64,000 bases of DNA, taken from contig CAWAQA010000008.1 of the NCBI GenBank assembly GCA_963784065.1, forward strand, positions 1 through 64,000, in the 5' to 3' direction. Both the position numbers and the translations under genes were made by a program. The DNA comes from CAWAQA01 sp963784065 (GTDB lineage Bacteria; Acidobacteriota; Vicinamibacteria; Vicinamibacterales; UBA2999). Of this stretch, positions 21,889-31,965 are shown one piece after another. The notes under the pieces were generated by a model. The model searched no databases. It saw only the letters and a program-made list of their open reading frames with translations, and was not told the origin of the DNA. Position 1 is the stretch's first letter. The number at the start of each line of letters is the position of its first letter.

Positions 21889-22801
21889 ATGCCGCCCGTT
21901 GATTGTGCGCGCTGGACGACGACGCTGACGGCGTCGTATCTGGCGATCACGGCCGCGTTGATCGCGATCCTCGGGAATGCCGTTCCAGGCCGGGTCTGGC
22001 TGGTCGCGGTGCACCTGACTGCTCTCCGGGTCGTTGCTGATCCTGAATCGCGCGAGGCCGTCGGCGGGGATCCTTCGCGTGATTCGCGACTGGCATCCAT
22101 TGATGCTGTTTCCTCTCCTCTACAAGGAAGTGGAGCTGCTGGCGGCGGTCATTGGCGACTGGCGGTTGACTGCGGCGATTCCGGCCTGGGAGTCGGCGCT
22201 GTTCGCCGGGCAGCCGAGCCTGTACCTGAGCGAACGGCTGGCGTTCGTGCCGCTGTCCGAATACCTGCATTTCTGCTACCTGTCCTACGTGATCGTCATT
22301 CCGTCGGTGACCGCGTACTGGTACGTCAGCGGACGGCGGGCGGCCTTCGGCGAGCTGCTGCTGATGCTCTCGACCGTGCTGCTGGGGAGCTACCTGTTCT
22401 TCATCTTGCTGCCGGTGGACAGCCCGTACTACCTGTCGCAGCGCCTGGGCCCGCCGCTCTCCGGCCACTTCTTCTTCGATCTCGTTCATCAGATGTCGGC
22501 GCGCGGCGGCGCGCGCGGCGGCGCGTTTCCCAGCGCGCACGTGTCGGGTGCGGTCGTCGTGAGCCTGGTCGCGTGGCGGCACCAGCGTCGGCTCGCGTAC
22601 CTGCTCGTCCCAATCACCGTGAGTCTGATGATCGCCACCGTATACGGCCGCTTCCACTACGTCCTCGACACGCTCGCCGGCGCGGCCCTGGCGATCGCCG
22701 TCGTGGTGGCGTATCGATATCTCTCCGGCGACGGGCCCGGTGAGAGGCAGTCAGCTGGCAACGCTGCGATCGGGTCGCCGGAGAAACCGGCGTCAACGTG
22801 A
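21889..22801 (+). CDS. PAP2-superfamily membrane phosphatase / inositolphosphotransferase-like (one frameshift)
   Basis: Begins MPPVDCARWTTTLTASYLA with a membrane segment, changes frame near 22030, and continues through about five further membrane helices (FCYLSYVIVIPSVTAYWYV, LLMLSTVLLGSYLFFILLPV). The PAP2 signature is present as GGAFPSAHVSGAVVVSLVAW and YGRFHYVLDTLAGAALAIAV, supplying the His, Arg and Asp of the family. The arrangement is like the PAP2_3 (Aur1/Ipt1) subgroup, which transfers phospho-head groups between lipids. About 300 aa. Neighbours suggest a lipid or glycan envelope role. Confidence 0.75.
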
Positions 22802-23356
22802 AGCCGGCGCCAGGCGGCTTTTCACGGCGACGGATCGGAGTCATGGCACGGCACGATTGATTCGATTTCGTGCTTCGCCGAGATATCGGGTCAGCGGGAT
22901 TGCCGCTCGCGATCTGGAGGGCGGGCCACATTGACTGGCCCGCCGGCACCGGTAACAGCAAACAGCGATGATTCTCAGGTGTGCAAAGGTGAACAGCCCC
23001 CCCAACACAGGCTTGCTACCGTTGCGCCCGACTCTGGCAACGCAGCGTTCCTGGCGCGCTGATCACCCATGCATCGGGGCAAACAGTATTTCGTCGTGGC
23101 GATCGGCCGGGTCGATGATCCGGGCAACAGCCTTTTGGCGCGTCATCCTTTGGCGTCAACGAGCGCGGTCGGCGGCGACTTCCTCAGGGCCTCGAGATCC
23201 CAATTCGAACAATCCCGACTTGAGCAGCAGGCGGGTGTCACGCTGTGGTGAGTTGTACTGCGAGGCGCTCGAACGTTTCGCAGGGAAGAGCTCCCTCTAC
23301 TCCTGAAGGCTCTCACACCCCTTCTATCACCGGTTGAACAACGGTTTGGAAGAGGA
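22802..23356. other. intergenic stretch, nothing recognised
   Basis: About 550 bases between the PAP2 and Nramp-like genes. A 112-codon open frame (22968-23306) shows no family resemblance and has arginine-rich composition typical of a chance GC-rich frame. Confidence 0.4.
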
Positions 23357-24868
23357 ATGCGAATGTCTGTGACGCTGCCAGCCGCGCCGACAGCGACAAT
23401 CGCTCCGGAAGCCCGCTCAGGCCTGGATCCGTGGGTGCAGGCGGACCTGCCTGCCCCGCCTACACCGAAGGGCCTCGGCTGGCTAGGCGTCGTCGGGCCC
23501 GGAATTATCGGTACTGGGCGGAGCGATTGGGAGCGGCGAGTTCCTTGTCGGCCCCGCCATCTTCGTACGGCACGGGCTATCGCTCCTCTGGGTGACGGCG
23601 GTCGCGGTCTGGCTCCAAACCATCTTCAACACCGAGCTAATGCGCTACACGCTGGCGACAGGGGAGCCGGTGTTCTCAGGTTTCATGCGCACGCGGCCGT
23701 CGTCGACTGGCTGGGCGTGGGTATACACCGCCCTTTACGTGCTGTCACAGGGTTGGCCCGCGTTTGCCGCCACCGCGGCAGGGGCCATCTTCTTCCTGTC
23801 TGAAAGGCGACTCCCGGGGCCCCAGGATGCCGCCGCGATCTACTACATCGGCGTGGTGACCTTCCTGGCATGTGCGGCGGTACCTGCTGGTGGGGCGGCG
23901 CATCGAGCGCACGCTCGAACTGCTCAACTGGGTCCTCATCGTTGTCATCCTGAGCTCTCTGCTCGCCTTGGACGTGCTCCTCGTGCCATCCGGAACCTGG
24001 GTGGCGGCGGCGGCCGGACTCGGGGGCTTTGACGTGGCACGCGGCACGTTTAACTTCCTTCCGCCGGATACTGACTTCTTTCTGCTGGGGGCCCTCGTGG
24101 CATTGTCTGGCTCCGGCGGCGTCACGAACATCGTCCTCTCGAACTGGGCGCGAGACAAGGGCTACGGCATGGGGGAGTTGGTGGGCTACATCCCCGCCGC
24201 GATCGGCGGTCACAAAGTGAACCTCGCCCACAGCGGCTTCGTCTTCGCGCCTAGCGGCGAGGCGATGCGACGATGGCGAGGGGTGGTGGCGGGTCGTCCG
24301 CGCCGATCAGTGGGGAGTGTTCTTCACGGGCGCGATCCTCGGCATGGTGCTCCCGGCGCTGCTCTACGTGACCTTCATCCCGCAAGGGAGTGACATTCAG
24401 GGTCTCGGCATTAGCGCTGCGCTCGCGTCGAGCGTTGGAGAAAAGTCGGGGCCCGTGCTCGCCGGGTTCATTGCATTCCTCGGCGCGTGGATCCTGATCA
24501 AGACACAACTCGACACCCTCGAAGGGATGGTGCGCGCCATTACCGACATCCTCTGGACCGGCAGCTCCCGCGTGCGCGCGTGGCGCGATGGCGACGTCCG
24601 CGCGGTGTATTACAGTGTGCTGGCCATCGTCGTCCTATGGGGTATCGTGGCGCTTCGCTTAGCACAGCCCATCGTCCTGCTGAAGCTCTTGGGAAATGTC
24701 GCGGGTGTGGTCTTCGTCGTGGCGCCGCTGCATCTGCTCTACATCAACACGCGGCTGCTGCCGCCACACGTGCGCCCGCCCATGTGGCGACGCGCGGTCC
24801 TGGTGGGGATGGCGCTCTTCTACGGGTTCTTCGTCACCCTCTCGTTCAGTAGCCTGTGGAGCAGCTGA
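23357..24868 (+). CDS. Nramp-like transporter lacking the canonical metal-binding motifs (frameshifted)
   Basis: About 500 aa and 11 membrane segments, starting at 23357. TM1 reads GWLGVVGPGII then VLGGAIGSGEFLVGPAIFVR; later segments include GWAWVYTALYVLSQGWPAFA, RTLELLNWVLIVVILSSLLA, ALVALSGSGGVTNIVLSNWA then RDKGYGMGELVGYIP, and IKTQLDTLEGMVRAITDILW. The overall order fits the Nramp fold, but the TM1 DPGN motif is replaced by GSGEF and the TM6 MPH motif by SGSGG, as in divergent Nramp-related carriers. Metal specificity therefore cannot be assumed. Frames change near 23510, 23880 and 24285. Confidence 0.75.
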
Positions 24869-25227
24869 TTGAGTGCTCGATGCTCCCGCGGCGGCCTATC
24901 CAACTATCAGGCCTCCCCTCGTCAAGAGCGCAGATCAGCGTGATCGTGCCATGGGGTTGTTCCTCCGATATTGATGCCCGCCGCGCCGATACCTCACGTG
25001 TTCCCGATCATTCGCCTCTCTTTGGAAGTTGCCGACGAACTTGGGCCAGAGCGTTTTTCATAACGTTGTAGCGAGGCGATACCCGGAGTGCCGCAGGTAG
25101 TTCGCACGTAGAACCCCAACAGCGTTGCGAGCAGAGGCTCAATGAACGAGAGCGGCAACGACCTGCATCACGCGGCGCAGGTCGTGCCGCTGAATCCGGT
25201 CCGCCCATGAGCGTGGCGACCGGTCTC
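24869..25227. other. intergenic stretch between convergent genes
   Basis: About 360 bases between the stop of the Nramp-like gene and the stop of the giant repeat protein. No gene, RNA or T-run terminator is recognised. Confidence 0.45.
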
Positions 25228-27330
25228 TCAGCTCACGGTCAGCACATAGCTGCCGGTCGCGTCGTTGCCGGCATCCGCGGTGCTGACGACGACGGTGTAC
25301 CTGCCGGCCGTGGGAGCCGTCACCTTGACCGCCGCGCCGAGATCGCCCCAGTTGTTGCCGAAGGCCACGATCGCGCCCGTCGGCCCGAATACCCGGATCC
25401 ATGGCACGAATGCCGTGTTGGGTCCGGACTCGGTGATGGACACCTGAATCACCTGTCCCGCCGACGCCGTCACCGTCCACGGATCGAGGTCGCCGACCTG
25501 GATCGTCCCCGCGTGATTGGCGCCTCTCGTCAGCGCGCCGCCCTGGTCGCCGGGCGACACCACCAGCGCAGTCGACGGGCGGACGACTGTCAGCGTGTAG
25601 GCGCCGGAGGCGTCGTTGCCAGCGTCGGCCGTGCTCACGACGATCGTGTAGTTGCCGGTGGCCGGCGCCGTGACCTGGAACTGCGCCGCGAGATCGCCCC
25701 AGTTGTTGCCGAAGGGCACGATCACGCCTGTCGGCCCGAACAGCCGGATCCATGGCACGAACGCCGAGTTGGCGCCGGTCTCGGCGATGTCGACGATGAT
25801 CGCCTGCCCTGCGGTCGCGGTGAACGTCCACGGGTCGAGGTCGCCGACGTGGATCGTCCCCGTGTGATTGCCGCCGTTCGAGATCGGGCCGCCGTGATCG
25901 CCGGCCGACACGATCGGCGCGCCGACCGGGCGGACGACCGTCAGCGTGTAGGTACCGGACGCGTCGTTGCCGGCGTCCGCCGTGCTCACGACGAGCGTGT
26001 AGGTACCGGTCGCCGGCGCCGTGACCTGGAACTGTGCCGCGAGATCGCCCCAGTTGTTGCCGAAGGGCACGATCACGCCGGTCGGTCCGAACAGCCGGAT
26101 CCACGGCACGAACGCCGAGTTGGCGCCCGTCTCGCCGATGTCGACGATGATCGCCTGCCCCGCCGTCGCCGTGAACGTCCACGGATCGAGGTCGCCGACG
26201 TGGATCGTTCCCGTGTGATTGCCGCCGTTCGAGATCGAGCCGCCCTGGTCGCTCCCCGACACCACCAGCGCAGTCGACGGACGGACGACTGTCAGCGTGT
26301 AGGCGCCGGAGGCGTCGTTGCCGGCGTCGGCCGTGCTCACGACGATGGTGTAGCTACCGGTGGCCGGCGCCGTCACCTGGAACTGTGCCGCGAGATCGCC
26401 CCAGTTGTTGCCGAAGGGCACGATCACGCCCGTCGGTCCGAACAGCCGGATCCACGGCACGAACGCCGAGTTGGCGCCCGTCTCGGCGATGTCGACGATG
26501 ATCGCCTGCCCTGCGGTTGCCGTGAACGTCCACGGGTCGAGGTCGCCGACGTGGATCGTCCCCGTGTGGTTGCCGCCGTTCGAGATCGGGCCGCCGTGAT
26601 CGCCGGCCGACACGACCGGCGCGCCGACCGGGCGGACGACCGTCAGCGTGTAGGTACCGGAAGCGTCGTTGCCGGCGTCCGCCGTGCTCACCACCAGGGT
26701 GTAGGCTCCCGTCGTGGGCGCGGTCACCTGGAACTGCGCCGCCAGGTCGCCCCAGTTGTTGCCGAAGGCCACGATCGCGCCCGTCGGCCCGAACAGCCGG
26801 ATCCAGGGTACGAACGCGGAGTTGGCGCCCGTCTCGCCGATGTCGACGATGATCGCCTGCCCCGCCGTCGCCGTGAAGGTCCACGGGTCGAGGTCGCCGA
26901 CCTGGATCGTTCCCGTGTGGTTGCCGCCGTTCGTGATTGCTCCTCCCTGGTCGCCGGAGGCAACCCTCACCGCGCCCGGCACGCGGACCGTGGTGAGCCG
27001 GTAGTTGCCCGTATCGTTGTTGCCGGCGTCCGCGCTGGCTATCTGGACGGTGTATGTGCCGGTTGTCGGCGCCGTCACCTGAAACTGCGCCGCCAGGTCG
27101 CCCCAGTTGTTGCCGAAGGCCACGATGGCGCCGCTCGGACCCAGCAGGCGGATCCACGGCACGAACGCCGAGTTCGCGCCCGTCTCGGCGATGCTCACGA
27201 TGATCGAGCTCCCCGCCGCTGCGGTGAACCTCGCCACGTCGGTCTCGCCGGCGCGGGAGATCGACCCGGTGTAATTCAAGCCGTTGACCAGCGTCCCGTC
27301 GGCGATGGTGACGGTCGCCCTGTTCGGCGT
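25228..27330 (-). repeat. six tandem 351-bp coding repeats with a 702-bp higher-order period
   Basis: The block GATCGCCCCAGTTGTTG (or GGTCG...) recurs at 25341, 25692, 26043, 26394, 26745 and 27096, exactly 351 bp apart. Linkers alternate between a VGAP type (near 25920 and 26620) and an STAL type (near 25565 and 26275), so units 2-3 and 4-5 look like a duplicated pair. The near identity of these pairs points to recent duplication or gene conversion. Confidence 0.9.
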
Positions 27331-29875
27331 GCCCCTCGTGTAGGCGGCGTTCACGGCCAGCGTCAGGATGGCCGTCTCGTTGCCTTCGATGAGCGTGTCG
27401 GTCGCTCGGCGTGATCCGTACGACGGCCGTCGCCGCGCCCACCGGGATCGTCACCGTCAGCGGAACGTTCGTGTAATCGATCCCGTTCCTGGCGGTGCCG
27501 GCAAGCGTAAAGGCCACGGAAAGCGCAGCGGTCGTCGGCCCCGTTCGCGTCACGGTGAACGTTCCGCGATCGGGTCCGTTCTCCGAGGCGTTGGCGTCGG
27601 TGGCACGCACGGTGACGACCGGAAGGGCCGCTATCCCGCTGTCCGCGTCCGGTTCGAGCTGTGCGGTCGCGCTCGAATCGGCAGCCTGGTCGGCTCCGGC
27701 CGCGTCGGTCGCGTCAGTGCGAATCAACACAGTGTCGGGCGCGCTGTCCACCGCGCCATCACCCACCACGAGCTGCGCGACATAGTCTCCGGCGACATCG
27801 GCGGTGAATTCGGGAGTCGCCACCCCGGAATCGCCGATCGCCGCCATGCTCCCGGCTGGCCTTGCAATGAGCGCCCAGCGGTAGGTCAGTGGCTGCCCGT
27901 CCGCATCGAACGAAACGGAACCGTCGAGGGCAACGGTCGAGCCCACGGGAACATCAACCTGACTCGGGCCAGCGTCAGCGACCGGCACGCTGTTCGTCGT
28001 CGTTACCACGACGCTCGCCGGCGCACTGTTCTGTGCGCCGGCGTTGACGAGGAGCTGGACGATGTAATCACCAGGGAGATCGGGAGTGAACGAAGGCCCT
28101 ATGGTTGTCGCACCCGCCAGCGTCGCCACGCTCCCGCTCGGTCTCGAGATCAGCGACCACCGGTATGTCAGCGCGCCACGGCCGGCGTCCGACGAGGCGG
28201 ACCCATTCAACAGGACGACCTCTCCCCTGCGCACGGTCTGGTCGAGGCCGCCATTTGCGACCGGCGCCACGCGTTCGGTCGACAGGCTCACGGTGTCTGC
28301 AACGCTCATGCGCGTGCTGTCGCTGACGACGAGCTGCGCGATGTACGTGCCGGCGACATCCGCCTCGAACGTGGGCGTGATCGTCGACGGGTCGCTCAGC
28401 ACCGCCGTGCTGCCGTCGGGCACGCTGGTGAGCGCCCACGAATAGGTCAGCACGTCGCCGTCCACGTCGGTCGAGCCGCTGCCGTCGAGCATCACCGTTG
28501 CGCCGCGCTCTACCTGCTGGTCGGTACCGGCCGATGCAACCGGCGCCGTGTTTCCTACGGCAACGCGCACGGTATCCATGGCGCTGTCCAGCGACCCGTC
28601 GTTGACGACGAGCCCTACCTCGTAGGTGCCGCGGCGATCGGCCTGGAATGTCGGGCTGGGGGTCCGGCCGCCGCTCAGCGTCGCGGTGCTGCCGGCGGGC
28701 TTCGCAACGATCGCCCATGCGAAGGTCAGCGCGTTGCCGTCGACGTCGCTCGAGCCGCGGCCGCTGAGCCGGACGGTTTGAGCGATGTGCGCGCTCCTAT
28801 CGGGGCCGGCACTGGCAACGGGCGCCGAATTGCCGGTGCTGACGCTGACCGAATCGAGCACGCTCTCCACCTGGCCGTCGTGGACCATCAGTCCGACAAC
28901 GTACCTGCCTGGAACGTCGACGACGAATGTCGGGCGCGTTGCTCGGCGTCCTGACAATGTCGCGGCGCTTCCACCGGGCCGGGAGACGAAGCTCCAGGTG
29001 TAAGTGAGGCGGTCGCCATCCAGATCGGTGGACCGGCTGCCGTCGAGCGTGACGAGTGCGCCGGACGCTGCTGTCTGGTCGGCGCCGGCGTCGGCGACAG
29101 GAGCCGTGTTCGGGACGTCGATGTTCACGACGTCCCCGCCGCTGGCCTCCCCGTCGCTCGCGACGAGCTGCACGGCATACCGTCCCGGCTTGTCCACCAG
29201 AAACGACGGGGTCGAGGTGTCGGCGCCGGACAGCGCCCGACGGCTTCCGGCAGGACGCGAAATGAAGCTCCACTGATAGGTCAGGGCGTCGTCGTCGGCA
29301 TCGCTGGATTTGCCGGCGTCGAGGCGGACCGTGCCGCCGACCACCGCGACACGATCGGCCCCCGCCTCCGCAACCGGCGGCGTATTGGGTACGCTCAGCT
29401 CGACGACGTCCGGGTCGCTCGCTTGCCTGCCGTTGTCCACGACGAGCTGCAACCGGTATCCGCCCTTGCGGTCCGGGATGAAGGTCGGGCTCACCGTGGC
29501 CGCGCCGCTCAGCATCGCGGTGCTGCCTGCGGGAACTTCGACGAACATCCAGCGATAGTTCAGGGACAGACCGTCCGGGTCGTCGGACAACCTTCCATCG
29601 AGCTGCACGGGGACGCCGACACCGGAGCTGACTCGATTGATCCCCGCAATGGCGAGCGGGTTGCGTCGAGCCGCACCACTTGCCTCCGCGCCGACGCCGC
29701 CAGCGGTAGCGATTGTTTGACCGCTCGCCGGGCGGTCGGGGAGTGCCAAGGCGGCGAGCAGGCACGCGACCGCGACGCGTGCGACGAAGACACCCGCGAA
29801 AGTTCGTAGCCGACTGACCCGGCCCGCAGAATGTGCGGATGTTGGCGCAGCAAGATGTCCAGTTCTATTCGGCAT
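25228..29875 (-). CDS. giant secreted repeat protein: seven PKD-like, one Calx-beta, six PPC-like domains (one frameshift)
   Basis: Start at 29875 is chosen because AAGGGGAAG lies just upstream; another Met at 29917 lacks such a site. A long signal sequence (VFVARVAVACLLAALALP) is followed by seven PKD-like repeats of about 92 aa (pattern DQTAASGALVTLDGSRSTD ... LTYTWSFVSRPGGSAATLSG), then a Calx-beta domain (ASENGPDRGTFTVTRTG, GIDYTNVPLTVTIPVG), and after a frame change near 27415 six PPC-like beta domains of 117 aa (GNHTGTIHVGDLDPWTFTA, FVPWIRLFGPTG, FGNNWGDLAAQFQVTAP). About 1,550 aa. No catalytic domain and no sorting signal is visible. Such chains are usually surface or matrix adhesins. 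It is divergent from the ECF sigma factor gene. Confidence 0.8.
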
Positions 29876-30118
29876 CGGTCTTCCCCTTGCGCATTTCGAA
29901 TTGATCGAGCGGAACACGGCTCGCCGGGCGCGGGCATACAGCGCGGCCCGCCGCTGCGGATTCAGCAGCTCGGCAATAACCCCGTGCTACCATGCGGGCG
30001 CGTCATGGCCCATGCGGCCGTCGGCGCCCCCTCACCAGACAATTCGGGAAGAGCCGGTGGTGACGGACACCATCGCGTAGCTTTTCTTTTGCTGGGCGCT
30101 GCTTCGCAAGGACGCGCT

Positions 30119-30688
30119 ATGGCCCCGGACGACCGAACGCCTCCGCACGACGAGATGTTCAGCGTCGCGTACGACGAGCTGCGCCGGCTGGCGCGGGCGG
30201 TCAAGCGGGCGCGCGGCGATCCGACGTTGAACGCCACGGCGCTGGTGCACGAGGCCTACATCAAGCTGGCGCGCGCCACGCGCTTCCGCGCCGAATCGCC
30301 GCAGCACCTGAAATACGCGGTCGTCCGCGCGATGAAGCACATCCTGATCGACGCGGCCCGGCGCCGGTCGGCAGTTGCGCGTGGTGGCGGCGACGCACCC
30401 GTGCGGCGTGTGTGCCTCGACGACCCGTTGGTGCAGGTAGCCGCGCTCGATCCGCAGGCGGTCCTTTCGGTTGGATTTGCCCTCGACGATCTGGCGGGGC
30501 AGAGCGAGTCGCAGGCGCGCGCGTTCGAGCTGCAGTTCTTTGGCGGACTGCGGGTGGCCGAGATCGCCGAGCTGCTGGGAATCTCCGACAAGAAGGCGCA
30601 GAGGCTCCTGCGCTTGGCGAAGGCGCGGCTCGCGTCAGCGCTCGCGCGCGGCCAGCCGGCTTCGCTGTTCGGGAGCAGGCGGCCATGA
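30119..30688 (+). CDS. ECF sigma factor, Acidobacteria/Planctomycetes type (TIGR02999-like)
   Basis: Intact, 189 aa from an ATG at 30119. Region 2 is MFSVAYDELRRLARAVKRAR with LNATALVHEAYIKLARATRF, and HLKYAVVRAMKHILIDAARR is the DNA-melting/-10 region. Region 4 is the HTH RVAEIAELLGISDKKAQRLL then RLAKARLASAL. This ECF group typically precedes a Ser/Thr kinase in the same operon. Here the stop codon overlaps the ATG of such a gene (ATGA at 30685-30688), but that gene is cut after 16 codons. It is divergent from the giant repeat protein, which could be a target. Confidence 0.88.
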   Translation: MAPDDRTPPHDEMFSVAYDELRRLARAVKRARGDPTLNATALVHEAYIKLARATRFRAESPQHLKYAVVRAMKHILIDAARRRSAVARGGGDAPVRRVCLDDPLVQVAALDPQAVLSVGFALDDLAGQSESQARAFELQFFGGLRVAEIAELLGISDKKAQRLLRLAKARLASALARGQPASLFGSRRP

Positions 30689-30731
30689 ACTCGGAACGCC
30701 AGGACCGCATCGAGGAGCTCTTCGACGGAGC
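30685..30731 (+). pseudogene. 5' stub of a kinase-type gene following the sigma factor
   Basis: The first 16 codons read MNSERQDRIEELFDGA, the characteristic opening of the Ser/Thr kinases that follow this ECF group (known pattern MNxERWxRIEELFxAAL). At 30732 the sequence changes to repeat copy B and the kinase domain is absent. The translational coupling (ATGA) to the sigma gene is retained. Confidence 0.55.
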
Positions 30732-31147
30732 CCGAAGGCGAAGAGGTGGGATTCGAGCCGAATAGCAAGGCGCGGATCGCGTTGCGTGATGCCCTAGCAA
30801 CGATCCGAACCGCCCACGACGGAGGCGAAGGCGAAGAGTGGGATTCGAGCCGAATAGCAGGCGCGGATCGCGTTGCGTGATGCCCCTAGCAACGATCCGA
30901 ACCGCCCACGACGGAGGCGAAGGCGAAGGGTGGGATTCGAGCCGAATAGCAACGCGCGTAGCGCGTTGCTTGATGGCCCTAGAAACCACCGCGCCGGCAC
31001 CGACCGAGCCGAAGGCGAAGGAGGTGGCGGAGAGGGTGGGATTCGAACCCGACAGGACCCTTTAGAATCTGTAAGTTACAGATTCCACATTGCCACCGTT
31101 GCCGGAGATGCCAGGGCTGCCGGGGCACCTTGCACGCGGTTGCACGC
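30732..31147. repeat. tRNA-Ser-tail repeat, copy B (three tandem units plus tail)
   Basis: Three tandem units of about 92 bp, each starting GGCGAAGGCGAAG and carrying GGGATTCGAGCCGAATAGCA, a hairpin (third unit GCAACGCGC-GTA-GCGCGTTGC) and CCTAG(A/C)AAC. They end in a unit with GGTGGCGGAGAGGGTGGGAT then TCGAACCC. Read on the minus strand that tail is GGGTTCGAATCCCACCCTCT then CCGCCA, a tRNA-Ser T-arm and acceptor end. Next come a perfect dyad GAATCTGTAA-G-TTACAGATTC (31064-31084) and a flank shared with copy A. Truncated genes lie on both sides. Confidence 0.8.
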
Positions 31148-31171
31148 ACGGTCGAGTTTACAAGTGCATGC

Positions 31172-31353
31172 TTCGTAACACGCCTGCACAGGAACGGGTG
31201 CCTCTCGCTCGAGCTTGCGCACCAGGCGACGAACCGCATTCGGCTCGTTCGGGACCGTCCACGTCACCGGTGCCGCGTGTTTGCTCATCAGCATGGCAAC
31301 GAGAGGTCCTTCTCGTGCGCGTCAATCCCAACCTACGTAGTAACCTGCTTCAC
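31172..31353 (-). pseudogene. N-terminal remnant of an IS110-family transposase
   Basis: From a GTG at 31353 the minus strand gives VKQVTT, an in-frame TAG where the family has Tyr, then VGIDAHEKDLSL with the first catalytic Asp of the DEDD domain. After a frame change near 31312 it reads AAPVTWTVPNEPNAVRRLVR and KLEREAPVPVQACYEA, typical of IS110 N-termini. Homology ends near 31172, at the edge of repeat B. The catalytic remainder and C-terminal domain are missing. Confidence 0.65.
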
Positions 31354-31525
31354 GACCGGCGCTTATCGATGCGGCTCTGGCGCCGCGAGGCGTTAATCCG
31401 CGACATCGGTGGCTCAGACCACCTTGTCGAGTGCGACAGCACTACGACGTTACGATAGCGGGCCGGTCATTCCGTATTGTCTAGAGGCGAGAGCGAGGTT
31501 GCACGATGGCACGAGCGAAGTAGAG

Positions 31526-31713
31526 ATGAACGAGCCGCAACGGCGCCGGACCGCGCGCTGAAGTCGCCGGCGGAACGCGTGTCGGTCATCGATGCCGATG
31601 TAGCCCGTCGCGCCTACGACCTGTACCTGACACGCGACTGCGAACACGGGCACGACGTGGACGACTGGGTCCAGGCAGAACAAGAACTGCGAGCGACTTC
31701 CACCACCGCGTGA
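31526..31713 (+). CDS. DUF2934 small protein (one frameshift)
   Basis: Starts MNEPQRRRTAR at 31526; after a frame change near 31560 it continues ARRAYDLYLTRDCEHGHDVD then DWVQAEQEL, the hallmark of DUF2934, ending TSTTA at 31713. About 62 aa. These small proteins are widespread in Acidobacteria and Proteobacteria; function unknown. Confidence 0.7.
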
Positions 31714-31730
31714 GGAGCTACGAGGTTGTG

Positions 31731-31965
31731 ATGCCGAACAACACTGAGCTCCAACGTATCCGCGCCAGTACCTGGAAATGCCCGGGTTGCGACTGACCGT
31801 TGAACAGGCGCAGCGTCTCCTCGGCGTTGAGCGGTGTTGTGCAAGATGCTGCTTGAAGCGCTGGTGAGCGAGAAATTCCTCTGTGTGAGGTCCAACGGAG
31901 CGTACGCGCGAATGACCGACGGAGAAATGTCTATTAACGACTCCACCGCCTTCTGCCCCAGACCG
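31731..31965 (+). CDS. small conserved protein, winged-helix-like (frameshifted, natural stop not found)
   Basis: Begins MPNNTELQRIR at 31731, then across one or two frame changes (31775 and 31835) reads YLEMPGLRLTVEQAQRLLGV, LCKMLLEALVSEKFL and VRSNGAYARMTDGE. I know this pattern from small Acidobacteria proteins of about 70 aa. The helices and short beta hairpin resemble a winged helix. No stop occurs before the following outer-membrane gene in the same frame, so its end is uncertain. Confidence 0.5.

Noticed and set aside
25207..27414. A 735-codon open frame on the plus strand opposite the PPC repeats.
   Set aside because: Arg/His/Asp-rich antisense shadow of the 351-bp coding repeats; the minus strand shows recognisable domains.
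30732..31147. Tandem repeats of copy B as a CRISPR array.
   Set aside because: Units of about 92 bp are repeated nearly whole, with no unique spacers of even length and no cas genes.
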